A stretch of DNA of 64,000 bases from Candidatus Flexifilum breve (GCA_016717205.1 JADKGC010000004.1:62001-126000); one strand, 5' to 3'. Counted from the first letter of the stretch, positions 16,236 through 24,619 are shown. Numbers and translations: made by a program. The notes: a model not told the origin generated them from the sequence alone.

Positions 16236-16690
16236 CTGTTTTTGTTTACACCCATAGAATATGAGAAAACTTCTCAGAAGTCAAACACCAGATTCGCCTC
16301 ATTTTTGGAGGAAATGCTCGTGTAAATTAGAATTATCGTTAGTCCGTTAAATCACAATAGGAGTCAACAATTATTAAAAACTCGTGAATTTTAAGTGAAA
16401 ACGTTACCATTGAGAAAATCCATTAGATTTTTCAAAAGAATCAATGTGACCACAAGGAACTATCTATTCTTAAATTGACTTTACAGCCAACTCATCTGTG
16501 ATTAATTTCGTATACATTGCACAAATGGAATCGCAGATCATGGGCGGATGTGAGCAGCGGAGAGTAACCTTTCGGCCACTTATTCCATTAAACCATAGAC
16601 AAAAGCGGTGATCATCCGACTTTTGACGGAATTGCATGTGAGTTCAATTATGAAAAATGGATCCGCCGGGGCAGGTTGCACAAGTGAGCG
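16236..16690. other. AT-rich island without genes
   Basis: About 450 bases that are visibly A/T-rich compared with both flanks. No credible ORF, tRNA or known RNA is seen on either strand. It may hold the promoter and body of the RNA whose terminator is at 16151-16177, or may be foreign DNA. Confidence 0.5.
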
Positions 16691-16700
16691 CTAGCCGATG

Positions 16701-17684
16701 TTAATCGGCGCGTCGCAGGGTCGCGATCTGCTTGATGAGGCGCAAACGCAGGCGTCGATTGCGCTGTTTAGGGTTGAGCAGCGCGTCGAGGTAGGTGAAC
16801 ACATCGGCGCGTATAAGCGCAGAACGCATCGCCCGCCGCCACAGGTAAACGCGGATGGCGAAGGCGAGCGGTCGTTGCCGCGCCAGCGCGATGAGGTTGA
16901 CGATGTTGTGGTTGACCAGCGGACTCATGTCGGGAATGCGTCCCGGTACGTCGTCGACGGTGAGTACACGTTCGGGCAGGATGCCAAAACCCTGCTGGAG
17001 CATGAATTCGAGATCCGTGCGCCACGCGGCGGGCGCAAAAAACCACGGCATGCGCATCCATCCGAGCGCGAACTGGACTTCGGTGGCCGAGGCGGTCAGT
17101 GGGCCATAGTGCCGGATGCTGGGCAGCACCGCGCGTAAACTTTGAATGTGGGCGTGCCAGAACGTGAAACGCAGTGGTTCGAGGTCAGCGCCCGCGGGGA
17201 GCTGCAGCGCCTGCGTGAAGAAGTCACTCCACGCCGCGATTGCCCGGCCATAGGTCGGCGAGATAGCATAGCCACTGCTATCACCTCCCGGGTAGTCGAA
17301 CACACTCACGCTGTGCGGCGCGCGGATGGTGACGGGCTTGACCACGCCCAGCTTGATCGCGGCGATGAGCGGAATGACGCTGAAGCTATAATTGGCGGCG
17401 CTCCACAGGCTGCGTGGGTCGATGCTGCTGGGCGGGGTATCGGCGAACTGCAAACGCCCGGAACGCCACTGCCACGCCAACTGGAACACATAGCCCCACA
17501 AGGGATTCAGTTCGTTATCCGCGCCGAACGCCCCGTTGACGTTCACCGCTTCGATCAACAGTTTGAGGATGCCCAAACGGTCGCAGTAGTCAAACGGGTC
17601 AATGGCGCTGTAGTAGGGCGGCAGCGTTTGCCAGTGTGCATAAAAATCCAAACGCGCTAGATCGGCGGTGAAAAACCGTCTCAT
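16701..17684 (-). CDS. Leg1-family protein (bacterial homologue)
   Basis: About 327 residues. The pattern DPFDYCDRLGILKLLIEA, then LNPLWGYVFQLAWQWRSGRL and SLWSAANYSFSVIPLIAAIKLG, follows the order and spacing of the vertebrate liver-enriched gene 1 (C6orf58/Leg1) family as I recall it: a 'P..YPERMGMYK' segment, 'N.LWGLPLQ.GWQ..TGRL' and 'SWWADLNYFL..LPFLAAV.SG'. Unlike the secreted animal proteins, no signal peptide is visible. Molecular function is unknown. The ATG at 17684 has an AGGAG directly adjacent; a TTG at 17696 is the alternative start. It is flanked by an AT-rich island and the esterase gene. Confidence 0.6.
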   Translation of the reverse strand: MRRFFTADLARLDFYAHWQTLPPYYSAIDPFDYCDRLGILKLLIEAVNVNGAFGADNELNPLWGYVFQLAWQWRSGRLQFADTPPSSIDPRSLWSAANYSFSVIPLIAAIKLGVVKPVTIRAPHSVSVFDYPGGDSSGYAISPTYGRAIAAWSDFFTQALQLPAGADLEPLRFTFWHAHIQSLRAVLPSIRHYGPLTASATEVQFALGWMRMPWFFAPAAWRTDLEFMLQQGFGILPERVLTVDDVPGRIPDMSPLVNHNIVNLIALARQRPLAFAIRVYLWRRAMRSALIRADVFTYLDALLNPKQRNRRLRLRLIKQIATLRRAD

Positions 17685-17858
17685 CTCCTGCCCCAAACTC
17701 AGCGAGTAACTGCTGCCATTAAAGCATCAGTTTGAGGCGGGAAGACGTAAGAGGGAACGTTTTCAGACGTTTTTCATAGGGGGAAGACGCGTGCGCGTGC
17801 GCCTTCCCTCAGACCCGTTTTGGAGGCTATGCGAAATTCACATAACGAGGCTAAATTC

Positions 17859-17884
17859 CAACCTGACTCGATTGGATCAGGTTG
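17859..17884 (-). terminator. Hairpin after the pectinacetylesterase-like gene
   Basis: CAACCTGA and TCAGGTTG pair across a ten-base loop just after the stop at 17887 (minus strand). The following bases are A/T-rich but not a clean T run, so termination strength is uncertain. Confidence 0.5.
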
Positions 17885-17886
17885 AC

Positions 17887-18966
17887 TTACTGCGCGACGG
17901 TTTCGGCGTCCGCACAGTCGGTGCACGTGACTGTATCGACCGTTTCACCCGCTGCCAGATCCGCGACCCAATCGCGCACGGACGTGGCGCCGACGGTGTA
18001 GGTGTAGAACTCCGGACGCGGCAGCACGCAGTGCAGTTCACCGCCCGCGGTATACGTGGCGAAGTTGGCGACCTGCGCCGCGATCTCGCTCAGGTTGGCG
18101 GGTAGGGCGTCGGCATACTGTACCCCCGTGCCGGAAATCCGCGCGAAATAGGTCTGCGTCTCATCAAAGGCCGTGTTGTACTGCGTGAACAGCGTGCCGG
18201 GGAACTGGAGCGCCGCGTTGATCCAGAACTGCTGGAACGAAAGCGACTCCAGCGTCATGTCGGCGTACTGTTCCAGATCGGGCAGCACGCTCAGCGTGTT
18301 CCACTGCTCGAACTGGGTGGTCTGATAACCCCGATAGCCGCCCGCTGAATCGCCGAGCACGGCGGCGCGCACGCCGTCATAGTGCGCGATGATGTTCGGC
18401 GCGTGGAAGCTCGCGCCGATGGACCCGGCGCTGCACCCGCTGATGAACACACTCTCGGGCGCATCGAAGTTGGCATACGCCCAATCAAGCGCGGTCGCCG
18501 CGTTGACGTAGCCGTTGTAGTGGAGGTCGAAGTCGCCATTCGCGTCGCTATAGGTGACGACGCTGTTGCCCAGATGCACATCGCCCGTGCAGTAGGGGAC
18601 GAAGACGATGTCATAGTCGGCGAACGGGTTGTCCGGGTTGTTCAGGTTGAAGATGCCCGCGCCGTTGATGGCCGGGTTGTCGTAGTTTTCGGTTAGGCTG
18701 ATCGAGTCGTCAAACGTGCCGTAGCGTTCGCTGCACGTCAGGTCGTTCCAGCACGCGCCGCCACCCTGAAAGTCGATGAGCAGGTTATCGCTGCGGCCTT
18801 CGCGGACATAGAACATATAGGGCGTGCCGCGTGCGCAGATCGTGTCGCCGCCCGGCTCAATCCGATTCCAGCCGTCGATCAGATCGGCGCGGGTGGGCAC
18901 GTCCTGCGCGGAGACAGCGCCGCCCATGAGCAGAAACAGACCAAAGAGCACCAGAAGTCGCCGCAT
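17887..18966 (-). CDS. Secreted pectinacetylesterase-family hydrolase
   Basis: 359 residues. A signal peptide (LLVLFGLFLLMGGAVSAQ) precedes a domain with the pectinacetylesterase/Notum-like motifs: LLIDFQGGGACWNDLTC (oxyanion glycines and first cysteines), FVPYCTGDVHLG, nucleophile Ser in SGCSAGSIG, and late ELHCVLPRPEFYTY near the expected His. The family removes acetyl or acyl esters from polysaccharides or lipid-modified proteins outside the cell; bacterial members are poorly characterised. The end carries two more cysteines (VTCTDCAD). AAGGA eight bases before the ATG supports the start. Confidence 0.8.
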   Translation of the reverse strand: MRRLLVLFGLFLLMGGAVSAQDVPTRADLIDGWNRIEPGGDTICARGTPYMFYVREGRSDNLLIDFQGGGACWNDLTCSERYGTFDDSISLTENYDNPAINGAGIFNLNNPDNPFADYDIVFVPYCTGDVHLGNSVVTYSDANGDFDLHYNGYVNAATALDWAYANFDAPESVFISGCSAGSIGASFHAPNIIAHYDGVRAAVLGDSAGGYRGYQTTQFEQWNTLSVLPDLEQYADMTLESLSFQQFWINAALQFPGTLFTQYNTAFDETQTYFARISGTGVQYADALPANLSEIAAQVANFATYTAGGELHCVLPRPEFYTYTVGATSVRDWVADLAAGETVDTVTCTDCADAETVAQ

Positions 18967-18999
18967 ACGAATGTCCTTTGCAGATGAGGCGAAAATACG

Positions 19000-19935
19000 C
19001 TAATCAGCGGGCAGCAGCAGCTTACGATAGCTCACAAATTCGAGATACACGCTCATGCCCGCGCGCTCGTACAAGCGCAGCGCGCCCGTGTGATTCGCGG
19101 CATCGACGCCCAACCCGACCCACGTATAACCGCGTGCCTGAAACAGCTTGAACGAGCTCTTGAGCAGCGCTTCGCCGAGCCCACGCTGGCGGTGACTCTT
19201 GAGCACGCCGATGTCGCTCACCCACACGGCCTTTGGTCGGCTGACGAGCGCCCGGTTAAAACTGAAGCCGACCGCCTGCTCGCCTTCCCACGCCATCAGC
19301 CACAACGATTGATCGTCGCCGGGGAAGCTCAAGACGCCCTGCTGCCAGCTTTCGAACGATTCCGCTTGAAAGCCATAATGTTCGCTGAAGGCGGCTACGA
19401 AGGCGGCGTGAGCAGCGCGCAGGTCTCGTTCACGGTCGTAAGGACGCAGCTCAATGCCCGCCGGGATTATCGGATCAGCAACAGGCTGATCCAGCGTCAT
19501 CGACATGCGGTAGGCCGAGCGTATGTATTCGTAGCCGCGCGCCTCGAAAATGCTGATGACGTCATCGGCGGTGCGGTTCACGCTAAAGCGGATATCCACG
19601 GGTCTAGCTGCTGTTTCGCTTACGCGCAGTCGTGCCCGCTCTTCGGCAAAGTCCAGCAGCGTGTGCATCACGTCGGCGCGGCGGTGACCGGGCGCGAACG
19701 TCATTTCACCCCAGAAAATACCGATTTCAGAGTCGTAGCTGAACGACACACTGCCGACCAACGCACTGTCGGCAGTAGTCATGATGTGCAGTTCGTAGTT
19801 CAGGTCGGTCAGCCACAACTTGAGATGCTCGGGGCGCACGCTGGAGTCGGTACCAAAGTCAGCGTAGGAGCTATTCATCATCTCGACGACGGCGGCCAGA
19901 TCGTCGAAATCAAATGGGCGCAGGGTGTAGGTCAT
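19000..19935 (-). CDS. Double GNAT-domain acetyltransferase
   Basis: About 311 residues forming two tandem GNAT folds. The N-terminal one (1-150) has YTLRPFDFDDLAAVVEMMNSS and a worn acetyl-CoA loop (FAPGHRRADVMHTLLDFAEERA). The C-terminal one (155-305) has IELRPYDRERDLRAAHAAFVAAF, WVSDIGVLKSHRQRGLGEALLKSSF (the V-x-HRQRGLG loop binds acetyl-CoA) and LGVDAANHTGALRLYERAGM. The second domain is probably the active one. Substrate unknown. The ATG at 19935 starts the first fold; the upstream in-frame codon adds only ten residues. Confidence 0.85.
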   Translation of the reverse strand: MTYTLRPFDFDDLAAVVEMMNSSYADFGTDSSVRPEHLKLWLTDLNYELHIMTTADSALVGSVSFSYDSEIGIFWGEMTFAPGHRRADVMHTLLDFAEERARLRVSETAARPVDIRFSVNRTADDVISIFEARGYEYIRSAYRMSMTLDQPVADPIIPAGIELRPYDRERDLRAAHAAFVAAFSEHYGFQAESFESWQQGVLSFPGDDQSLWLMAWEGEQAVGFSFNRALVSRPKAVWVSDIGVLKSHRQRGLGEALLKSSFKLFQARGYTWVGLGVDAANHTGALRLYERAGMSVYLEFVSYRKLLLPAD

Positions 19936-20004
19936 CGGCTTCTCACTCAAGCGTGTACGCCGCACTGCGCTCTACCCGGTGCTGGGGAAAGCGGTGCGCT
20001 TCGG

Positions 20005-20841
20005 TTATGACTGCCGCGTCGAGCGGCGCTGCGGCGGTTCTTCCTCTTCCTGCTCGGAGAGCAGATCGTCGAGGCTCATTTTTCCGAGGCGGTTTTCCGC
20101 CATCATCACGCGAATCTCATTGCTCAGTTCGCCATCCGCGTTGATGTGGCGGCGCATCGCTTTGCTGGCGCTCTCCTGCCAGCTAAAGCGGTGTTCGGCA
20201 ATCACCACGCCGTCGGCGGTCACGCGCAGCAGCCAGTCATTGCCGGTCGCGCGCTGATCGTGGATCGGCAGGCGCGCATTCGGGCTGATCAGGTTCAAAC
20301 CCTTCTGCAACTGCTGATTGTTTTCGTGTGCGAACACGGTATCGCCGTCCGCGTCGATCATCTCAAAGCGAATGCGCCCAATCGCCTTCGTTGGCAGGCG
20401 GAGCTGCACGAACGGCTGAATATAATCGACATCGTCCACGATGGGGATGTTGCGGTGAATGACGGGTTCGCGGTCGGCGCTGAAGGCCATCACGCCGATG
20501 TCGACGGGGAGCACGTGCAGCGTGGACGGGTCCAACCCGGCGCGGCGCACCGAGTCAAGCGCGTGCGGGTAGACCTGATCGGCGCGCGGTTGCACGGCGA
20601 CGAAGGTCTCATCGTCCTCACCAACCTCTTCCTCAGGAAATTCGTAGCGGCGGCTCGGCGTGGACGCTGAGGATTGGAACAGGTCGCGCGCGCCCTCAAA
20701 GTTGCGGGAGATCAGCCAGAAGCCAATGGCGGCGAAGACGAGCGCGGCCACCCCAGCGCTGCCAATCGAAGATAAGCCCGCCAACAGCAGGAAAACGCCG
20801 ATCATGATTTCGATGAAGCGGCGGTTTTGCGAGTCGTTCAT
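20005..20841 (-). CDS. Membrane-anchored protein, paralogue of the next gene
   Basis: 278 residues with two N-terminal membrane segments (IEIMIGVFLLLAGLSSIGSAG, VAALVFAAIGFWLISR) and a beta-rich domain of about 150 residues (LPVDIGVMAFSAD, IQPFVQLRLP, IRFEMIDADGDTVFAHEN, WLLRVTADGVVIAEHRFSW). It ends in an acidic tail with MSLDDLLSEQEEEEP. The neighbouring gene at 20852 shares topology, strand pattern and the end motif (LSLEELL), so the two arose by duplication. Family unknown. GAGGGAT precedes the ATG. It is ten bases downstream of its paralogue and surely co-transcribed. Confidence 0.75.
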   Translation of the reverse strand: MNDSQNRRFIEIMIGVFLLLAGLSSIGSAGVAALVFAAIGFWLISRNFEGARDLFQSSASTPSRRYEFPEEEVGEDDETFVAVQPRADQVYPHALDSVRRAGLDPSTLHVLPVDIGVMAFSADREPVIHRNIPIVDDVDYIQPFVQLRLPTKAIGRIRFEMIDADGDTVFAHENNQQLQKGLNLISPNARLPIHDQRATGNDWLLRVTADGVVIAEHRFSWQESASKAMRRHINADGELSNEIRVMMAENRLGKMSLDDLLSEQEEEEPPQRRSTRQS

Positions 20842-20851
20842 TCCGATCCCT

Positions 20852-21622
20852 CTACTGACCGCGATCTTGCTGGTTGCGGCTGCGCAGCAGCTCTTCCAGA
20901 CTCAGCGGTTCGTCTTCTTTCGGCGGCGGCGCGGCTTTGGGTTCGCTCAGGTTGTCACGCGCCTGCTCGAAGCGGCGGTAGCGTTCACGCAGCGACGGCG
21001 TCATGGTGAAGGTGTGGGCGGCGTGCAGCGCGCCATCGACGTACACGCGCAAATCCCAGTCGCCCGCGTCCAGCCTGACCGTGTTGCTGGCCAGCGGGAG
21101 GTGATGATCCGCGAGGATGTTCATTTCGCCTTCGCGCAGGTAGGTTTTCATCTCGTGGACGTAGCGGGCGTTACCGCTGCCGTCGAGGATTTCGTAGCGG
21201 ATGAGCACCTGCTGATCGGCGCGTTCCGGCTGGACATGCAGCGTGATGAAGGGGCGCACGCCGTCGTCATCCAGCGAGATGGCGCGCGATTTGCGCATGA
21301 CCATCCCTTCGGAGCTGGACTGCGACGAGATTAGGCCAATGTCGAGCACACTCAGGCCGTTGTCGGTCACCCCGGCGCGGCGGCGCGCGCGTTCGACGGC
21401 TTCGCGGGCTTCGGCGCTCATGCGCATCTGCGTGAGCGAGGAGCGCGAGCGGTCGATGAACTGGTTGGGCTGGAAATCTAACAGCGAGGCCGCTGCTGCG
21501 AAAGCGTAGAGCGTCAGCAGCGCCAGCGTCACCGGGGCGCTCGCCACGCCGGAGAGCGCAGCGACCATGACCATCGCGCCGAGAACCGCCAACCACGCTG
21601 TATTTTGTCGTCTAATGCGCAT
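20852..21622 (-). CDS. Membrane-anchored protein, paralogue of the preceding gene
   Basis: 256 residues: two N-terminal membrane segments (WLAVLGAMVMVAALSGVA, VTLALLTLYAFAAAASLL), a basic helical linker (residues about 65-85), then a beta-rich domain (LSVLDIGLISSQ, VRPFITLHVQPE, VLIRYEILDGSGNARYVHEM, WDLRVYVDGALHAAHTF) and a tail ending PLSLEELLRSRNQQ. The alternation DIG(L/V)..., PF(I/V)xL, R(Y/F)E(I/M).D..G is shared with the gene at 20005. A membrane-bound pair that works as a heterodimer is possible, but that is a guess. It is first in its transcription unit. Confidence 0.75.
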   Translation of the reverse strand: MRIRRQNTAWLAVLGAMVMVAALSGVASAPVTLALLTLYAFAAAASLLDFQPNQFIDRSRSSLTQMRMSAEAREAVERARRRAGVTDNGLSVLDIGLISSQSSSEGMVMRKSRAISLDDDGVRPFITLHVQPERADQQVLIRYEILDGSGNARYVHEMKTYLREGEMNILADHHLPLASNTVRLDAGDWDLRVYVDGALHAAHTFTMTPSLRERYRRFEQARDNLSEPKAAPPPKEDEPLSLEELLRSRNQQDRGQ

Positions 21623-21741
21623 TGCCCAAGCCTTATCCTGTAGGGATTGTGTTTACGCATGATTATACGCGAAAACCGGGGGTGGGGTTGCGCTCTATCC
21701 CCGGCAGGTGTCGGGATGCCTAATGAGCGTGCGCGCTTCAG

Positions 21742-21831
21742 CCTCACCCCCAACCCCTCTCCCACGGGAGAGGGGAGATACAGAGTGTTTGGCTTCCCCT
21801 CTCCGTTCGGAGAGGGGATTGAGGGGTGAGG
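21742..21831. repeat. C-rich intergenic repeat, family A, downstream of rsmA
   Basis: CCTCACCCCCAACCCCTCTCC..GAGAGGGGAGA..CCCCTCTCCG..GAGAGGGGATTGAGGGGTGAGG. A related copy in the same orientation lies just upstream of rsmA (22719-22812), so the gene is bracketed by direct repeats. No ORF. Confidence 0.65.
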
Positions 21832-21839
21832 CTGTTGAT

Positions 21840-22673
21840 CTACGGCGACTGCACGGAGGCATGATACCCCCGCGTGAGCGCCGCCCATTCCGGCAGGGAG
21901 AGCGTCTCCGCGCGGCGCTTGGGGTCGATGCTCGCCGCTTCGAGGAGCGCCACTGCCGCTTCCGCTTCGATGTGTAGGCCTTCGGCGATTGAGTTCTTCA
22001 ACTGCTTGCGCTTCTGCCCGAACCCGGCTTTGACGACGCGGAAAAACACATCAGCATTCGGCACATCGACGGGCGGGCGGTCGTACACCTCAAGGCGGGC
22101 GACGGCGCTGTCGACATCGGGGCGCGGATAAAAGACCGCTTTGTTGAAGCGCGTGACGATCTTCGGTTTGGCGTAGAACTGCGCGCTCACGCTGAGCAGG
22201 GTCATATCGCCGGGTTTGGCGATCAGCCGTTCTGCGACTTCGAGCTGCATCGTCAACACCAGACGGCGCGGCGCGTGCGGTAGTTCCAGCAGCAGGCGGA
22301 TGATCGCGCTGGTGATGTAGTAGGGCACATTCGCCACGACGACATACGGCTGATCGCCGAGCAGTTCCGGCAGGTTCACATTGAGGATGTCGTCGAAAAT
22401 CACCTCGACGTTGCCGTAAGGCGCGAGCGTCAGCCGCATGATTGGCTCCAGACGGCGATCCAGCTCGACGGCGACCACGCGGCGGACGCGCTGTGCCAGC
22501 ACGGCGGTCAATGCGCCGGTGCCGGGGCCGATTTCCAGCACGGTGTCTTCGGGCATGAGTTCGGCGGCATCGGCAATCTTTTCCAGCGCCTGCGGATCAT
22601 GCAGAAAGTTCTGACCGAGACTTTTCTTCGGGATCACGCCGAAATGGTCAAGTAAGGCTTTGGGGTTAGTCAT
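21840..22673 (-). CDS. rsmA: 16S rRNA (adenine1518-N6/adenine1519-N6)-dimethyltransferase
   Basis: 277 residues, the usual RsmA/KsgA length. It dimethylates two adjacent adenines in the 3' hairpin of 16S rRNA with S-adenosylmethionine, a late step in 30S maturation. Visible motifs are PKKSLGQNFLHD at the N-terminus, the SAM-binding VLEIGPGTGALTAVL, VVAVELDRRLEP, the catalytic NVPYYITSAII (NxPY) and the C-terminal SIDPKRRAETLSLPEWAAL. The ATG at 22673 was chosen because GGAGG lies six bases before it; the longer frame upstream has no family similarity. It is bracketed by two C-rich repeats. Confidence 0.97.
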   Translation of the reverse strand: MTNPKALLDHFGVIPKKSLGQNFLHDPQALEKIADAAELMPEDTVLEIGPGTGALTAVLAQRVRRVVAVELDRRLEPIMRLTLAPYGNVEVIFDDILNVNLPELLGDQPYVVVANVPYYITSAIIRLLLELPHAPRRLVLTMQLEVAERLIAKPGDMTLLSVSAQFYAKPKIVTRFNKAVFYPRPDVDSAVARLEVYDRPPVDVPNADVFFRVVKAGFGQKRKQLKNSIAEGLHIEAEAAVALLEAASIDPKRRAETLSLPEWAALTRGYHASVQSP

Positions 22674-22718
22674 GGTGCATCCTCCGAAGATTGAGTTGAG
22701 GGCAAAAGATAAAAGCAA

Positions 22719-22812
22719 CCTCACCCCCGACCCCTCTCCGAAAAGAGGAGAGGGGAGACAGGCAGACTCTTTTAGTTCCCTCGCCCTCGGGAGAGGGGAT
22801 TGAGGGGTGAGG
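22719..22812. repeat. C-rich intergenic repeat, family A, upstream of rsmA
   Basis: CCTCACCCCCGACCCCTCTCCG..GAGAGGGGAGACAGGCAGAC..CTCGGGAGAGGGGATTGAGGGGTGAGG, the same layout and direction as the copy at 21742-21831. It lies between rsmA and the 3D-domain gene. Confidence 0.65.
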
Positions 22813-22849
22813 CTTGACTGACTGCGATTGCGGACGCGCAGAAGCGCTC

Positions 22850-24319
22850 CTAATCCGTCAAGAAATAGTCGATGGTGGCGGGCACGGGTGTGAGCACATA
22901 GACGTCGACATAGCCCGACCACGAGCGCCAATCGGCCTCGGTGTAGCCAAGGTCGACCCACAGCGGGTCATGGCGTTCCGCGCCCGTGTCTTCAATCGAG
23001 CCGACGCCGTAGCGCGGCACGTAGATCTGCGTGTGATAGGGCAAAATATCGGGATCTGCACCGATGATGCCCTGCTGCAAAACCGCGCCGGTCGCGGTGA
23101 TGTTATCGCCATTGATCGGGTGGTAGCTGGTTGCATACATGCGCAGCTTGCGCCAATATTCGCGCGGACCCTCGGGCGTATCGACGGTGCGAATGACGAC
23201 GTTCGTCCCGTAGGCGATCACGTGGTTGGCGGGTGGCTGCGTGACGACCGTCTCTTCGTCGACGCGTTCCACTTCGATGCCGTTCTCGTAGCGCACGCGC
23301 ACCCGCGTCGATTGAACGCCGTTCGCGCCCGTTTGCAGCACCCGCCGCTGATCGAGTTCGAGCGTCGAGTCCGCCTGATAGATCGTTTCGTATGGGATCG
23401 GGGCGTCGGTGCTGGTGATCTCCTCAGTCACGCGGATGACGCGCACGGACATGCCCGGCAGCAGCGCCGTGTCTTCGTCGGGGATGGTGTAATCCAGTCC
23501 GACGAGCGTCACGCCCGCGTCGCTGAGCGCATCGCCGACGGTCGCGCCCTGCGTGCGCGTCTGGATCGTCTCGCCATCCGCCACAATATTGATTGGACGG
23601 GCGCGCTCAATGGTGATGCTGAGATCGTTCGTCGCGGGGGCGTTCAAATCCGGGTAGACACGGTCGGAGAGATACAGGGTGATATCCGCTTCGAACAGCG
23701 CGTCGCCGACGGTGAGGGCGGTCGTGCGCAGTGTTTGCGAGTCAGTGCCATCGTTGATGGTGAGATCGACCGCGTGGCGCACAGCCAACGCGCTCACAGG
23801 CACAGGCCAGCGCGCGAGATCGGCGAGCTGCGCCTGCGTGCCATCGATATCGATGCGGTCGTCCGCGCTGACGGTCACACGCGCAGTCTGCAGAATTTCG
23901 GCGGGATTGGTGAGCGGCGTCCACAGCGGCGTCGTGCTGCCATCGACGATCAGGAAGACGGTGCGCGCGCGGGCTATTGAGATGACAAGATCGGGCGCTA
24001 ATGGGCTGTCGAGCGGCGGCGTGATGAGATCGCCTTCGTTGATGAGGATACCGCGCTCAGCCAGCACGCCCGCGACATCGACGGCACGGGTGGTGACCTG
24101 CGTCGCTTCGCCGTCGACAATGACCGTCACGGGCACGGTTGACATCAACAGGATGACTAAGCCGATCAACAGACCGAGCGAGGTGATCGCGGCGACACTG
24201 AGAGCGATGAAAAGAGGGAGCAGGGCGCGTGAGCGCAATCCGGCGGGGCGCCGGGGTTCGGTTGGGAGGCTGCCGGGCGCTTTGGGCAGCGTGGGAGGGG
24301 TCGATCGATCCACCGCAGT
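22850..24319 (-). CDS. DUF348-G5-3D domain cell-wall protein (RpfB/YabE-like)
   Basis: About 489 residues. An N-terminal membrane segment (LLPLFIALSVAAITSLGLLIGLVILLMS) is followed by repeated DUF348 domains (VTVIVDGEATQVTTRAVDVAGVLAERGI; LTINDGTDSQTLRTTALTVGDALFEADI; INIVADGETIQTRTQGATVGDALSDAGV), a G5 domain (YETIYQADSTLELDQRRVLQTGANGV) and a C-terminal 3D domain (RMYATSYHP, GADPDILPYHTQIYVPRYG, DTGAERHDPLWVDL) whose three Asp give it its name. This is the layout of YabE-type proteins and is close to resuscitation factors, with the 3D domain as probable lytic transglycosylase. It acts outside the membrane on peptidoglycan. I took GTG at 24319 because farther upstream the frame runs into the SRP RNA; the exact start is uncertain. 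Confidence 0.85.
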   Translation of the reverse strand, partial: TAVDRSTPPTLPKAPGSLPTEPRRPAGLRSRALLPLFIALSVAAITSLGLLIGLVILLMSTVPVTVIVDGEATQVTTRAVDVAGVLAERGILINEGDLITPPLDSPLAPDLVISIARARTVFLIVDGSTTPLWTPLTNPAEILQTARVTVSADDRIDIDGTQAQLADLARWPVPVSALAVRHAVDLTINDGTDSQTLRTTALTVGDALFEADITLYLSDRVYPDLNAPATNDLSITIERARPINIVADGETIQTRTQGATVGDALSDAGVTLVGLDYTIPDEDTALLPGMSVRVIRVTEEITSTDAPIPYETIYQADSTLELDQRRVLQTGANGVQSTRVRVRYENGIEVERVDEETVVTQPPANHVIAYGTNVVIRTVDTPEGPREYWRKLRMYATSYHPINGDNITATGAVLQQGIIGADPDILPYHTQIYVPRYGVGSIEDTGAERHDPLWVDLGYTEADWRSWSGYVDVYVLTPVPATIDYFLTD

Positions 24320-24336
24320 CACCCATAAATAAAAAC

Positions 24337-24482
24337 AGGTTGTTGGCGCTGGGCTCAAACCGGGAAACCTACGGCACCCGGGTTTCAGCCCTTAGTGCTG
24401 CTGCCTCTCGACCCTGACACGGTTCGAACCGTCCCGCCGCGTAGGGCCCAGTTCGAGCCAACCGCCAACAACCTACCGACAT
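24337..24482 (-). ncRNA. ffs: Signal recognition particle RNA (small bacterial type)
   Basis: Read on the minus strand, the ends pair (AGGTTGTTGGCG with CGCCAACAACCT) and the apical domain shows GTCAGGGTCGAGAGGCAGCAGC, matching the conserved GTCAGG..GNRA-like..AGCAGC core that binds Ffh. The flanking arms GGGCCCTACG..CGTAGG and GGGC..GCCC extend one long hairpin, as in 4.5S/6S-type SRP RNAs. A T-run (CTGTTTTTATT) closes it. A consensus promoter lies immediately upstream. The RNA joins Ffh to target membrane proteins to FtsY. It sits directly in front of the 3D-domain gene. Confidence 0.88.
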
Positions 24483-24488
24483 AATCTT

Positions 24489-24517
24489 AGTATAACGGTC
24501 GTGACTCCCCTCGTCAA
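24489..24517 (-). promoter_or_regulatory. Promoter of the SRP RNA gene
   Basis: On the minus strand TTGACG (24517-24512), a 17-base spacer and TATACT (24494-24489). The start expected near 24482 fits the 5' end of the SRP RNA. Confidence 0.8.
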
Positions 24518-24559
24518 TCCGCAACGGCGGGCGCATATACAATGCTTACGTGGCCTTAA

Positions 24560-24619
24560 CCTCACCCCGTTGCGCTGCGCTCAACCGCCCCTCTCCATTG
24601 GGCGAGGGGCAAAAGCCAA
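24560..24619. repeat. C-rich intergenic repeat, family B copy
   Basis: CCTCACCCCGTTGCGCTGCGCTCAACCGCCCCTCTCC..GGGCGAGGGGC, close to the copy at 27828. No gene in the surrounding gap. Confidence 0.55.

Noticed and set aside
24421..24434. GGTTCGAACC resembling a tRNA T-loop
   Set aside because: No acceptor stem, anticodon arm or D-loop fits around it. It is part of the SRP RNA hairpin.
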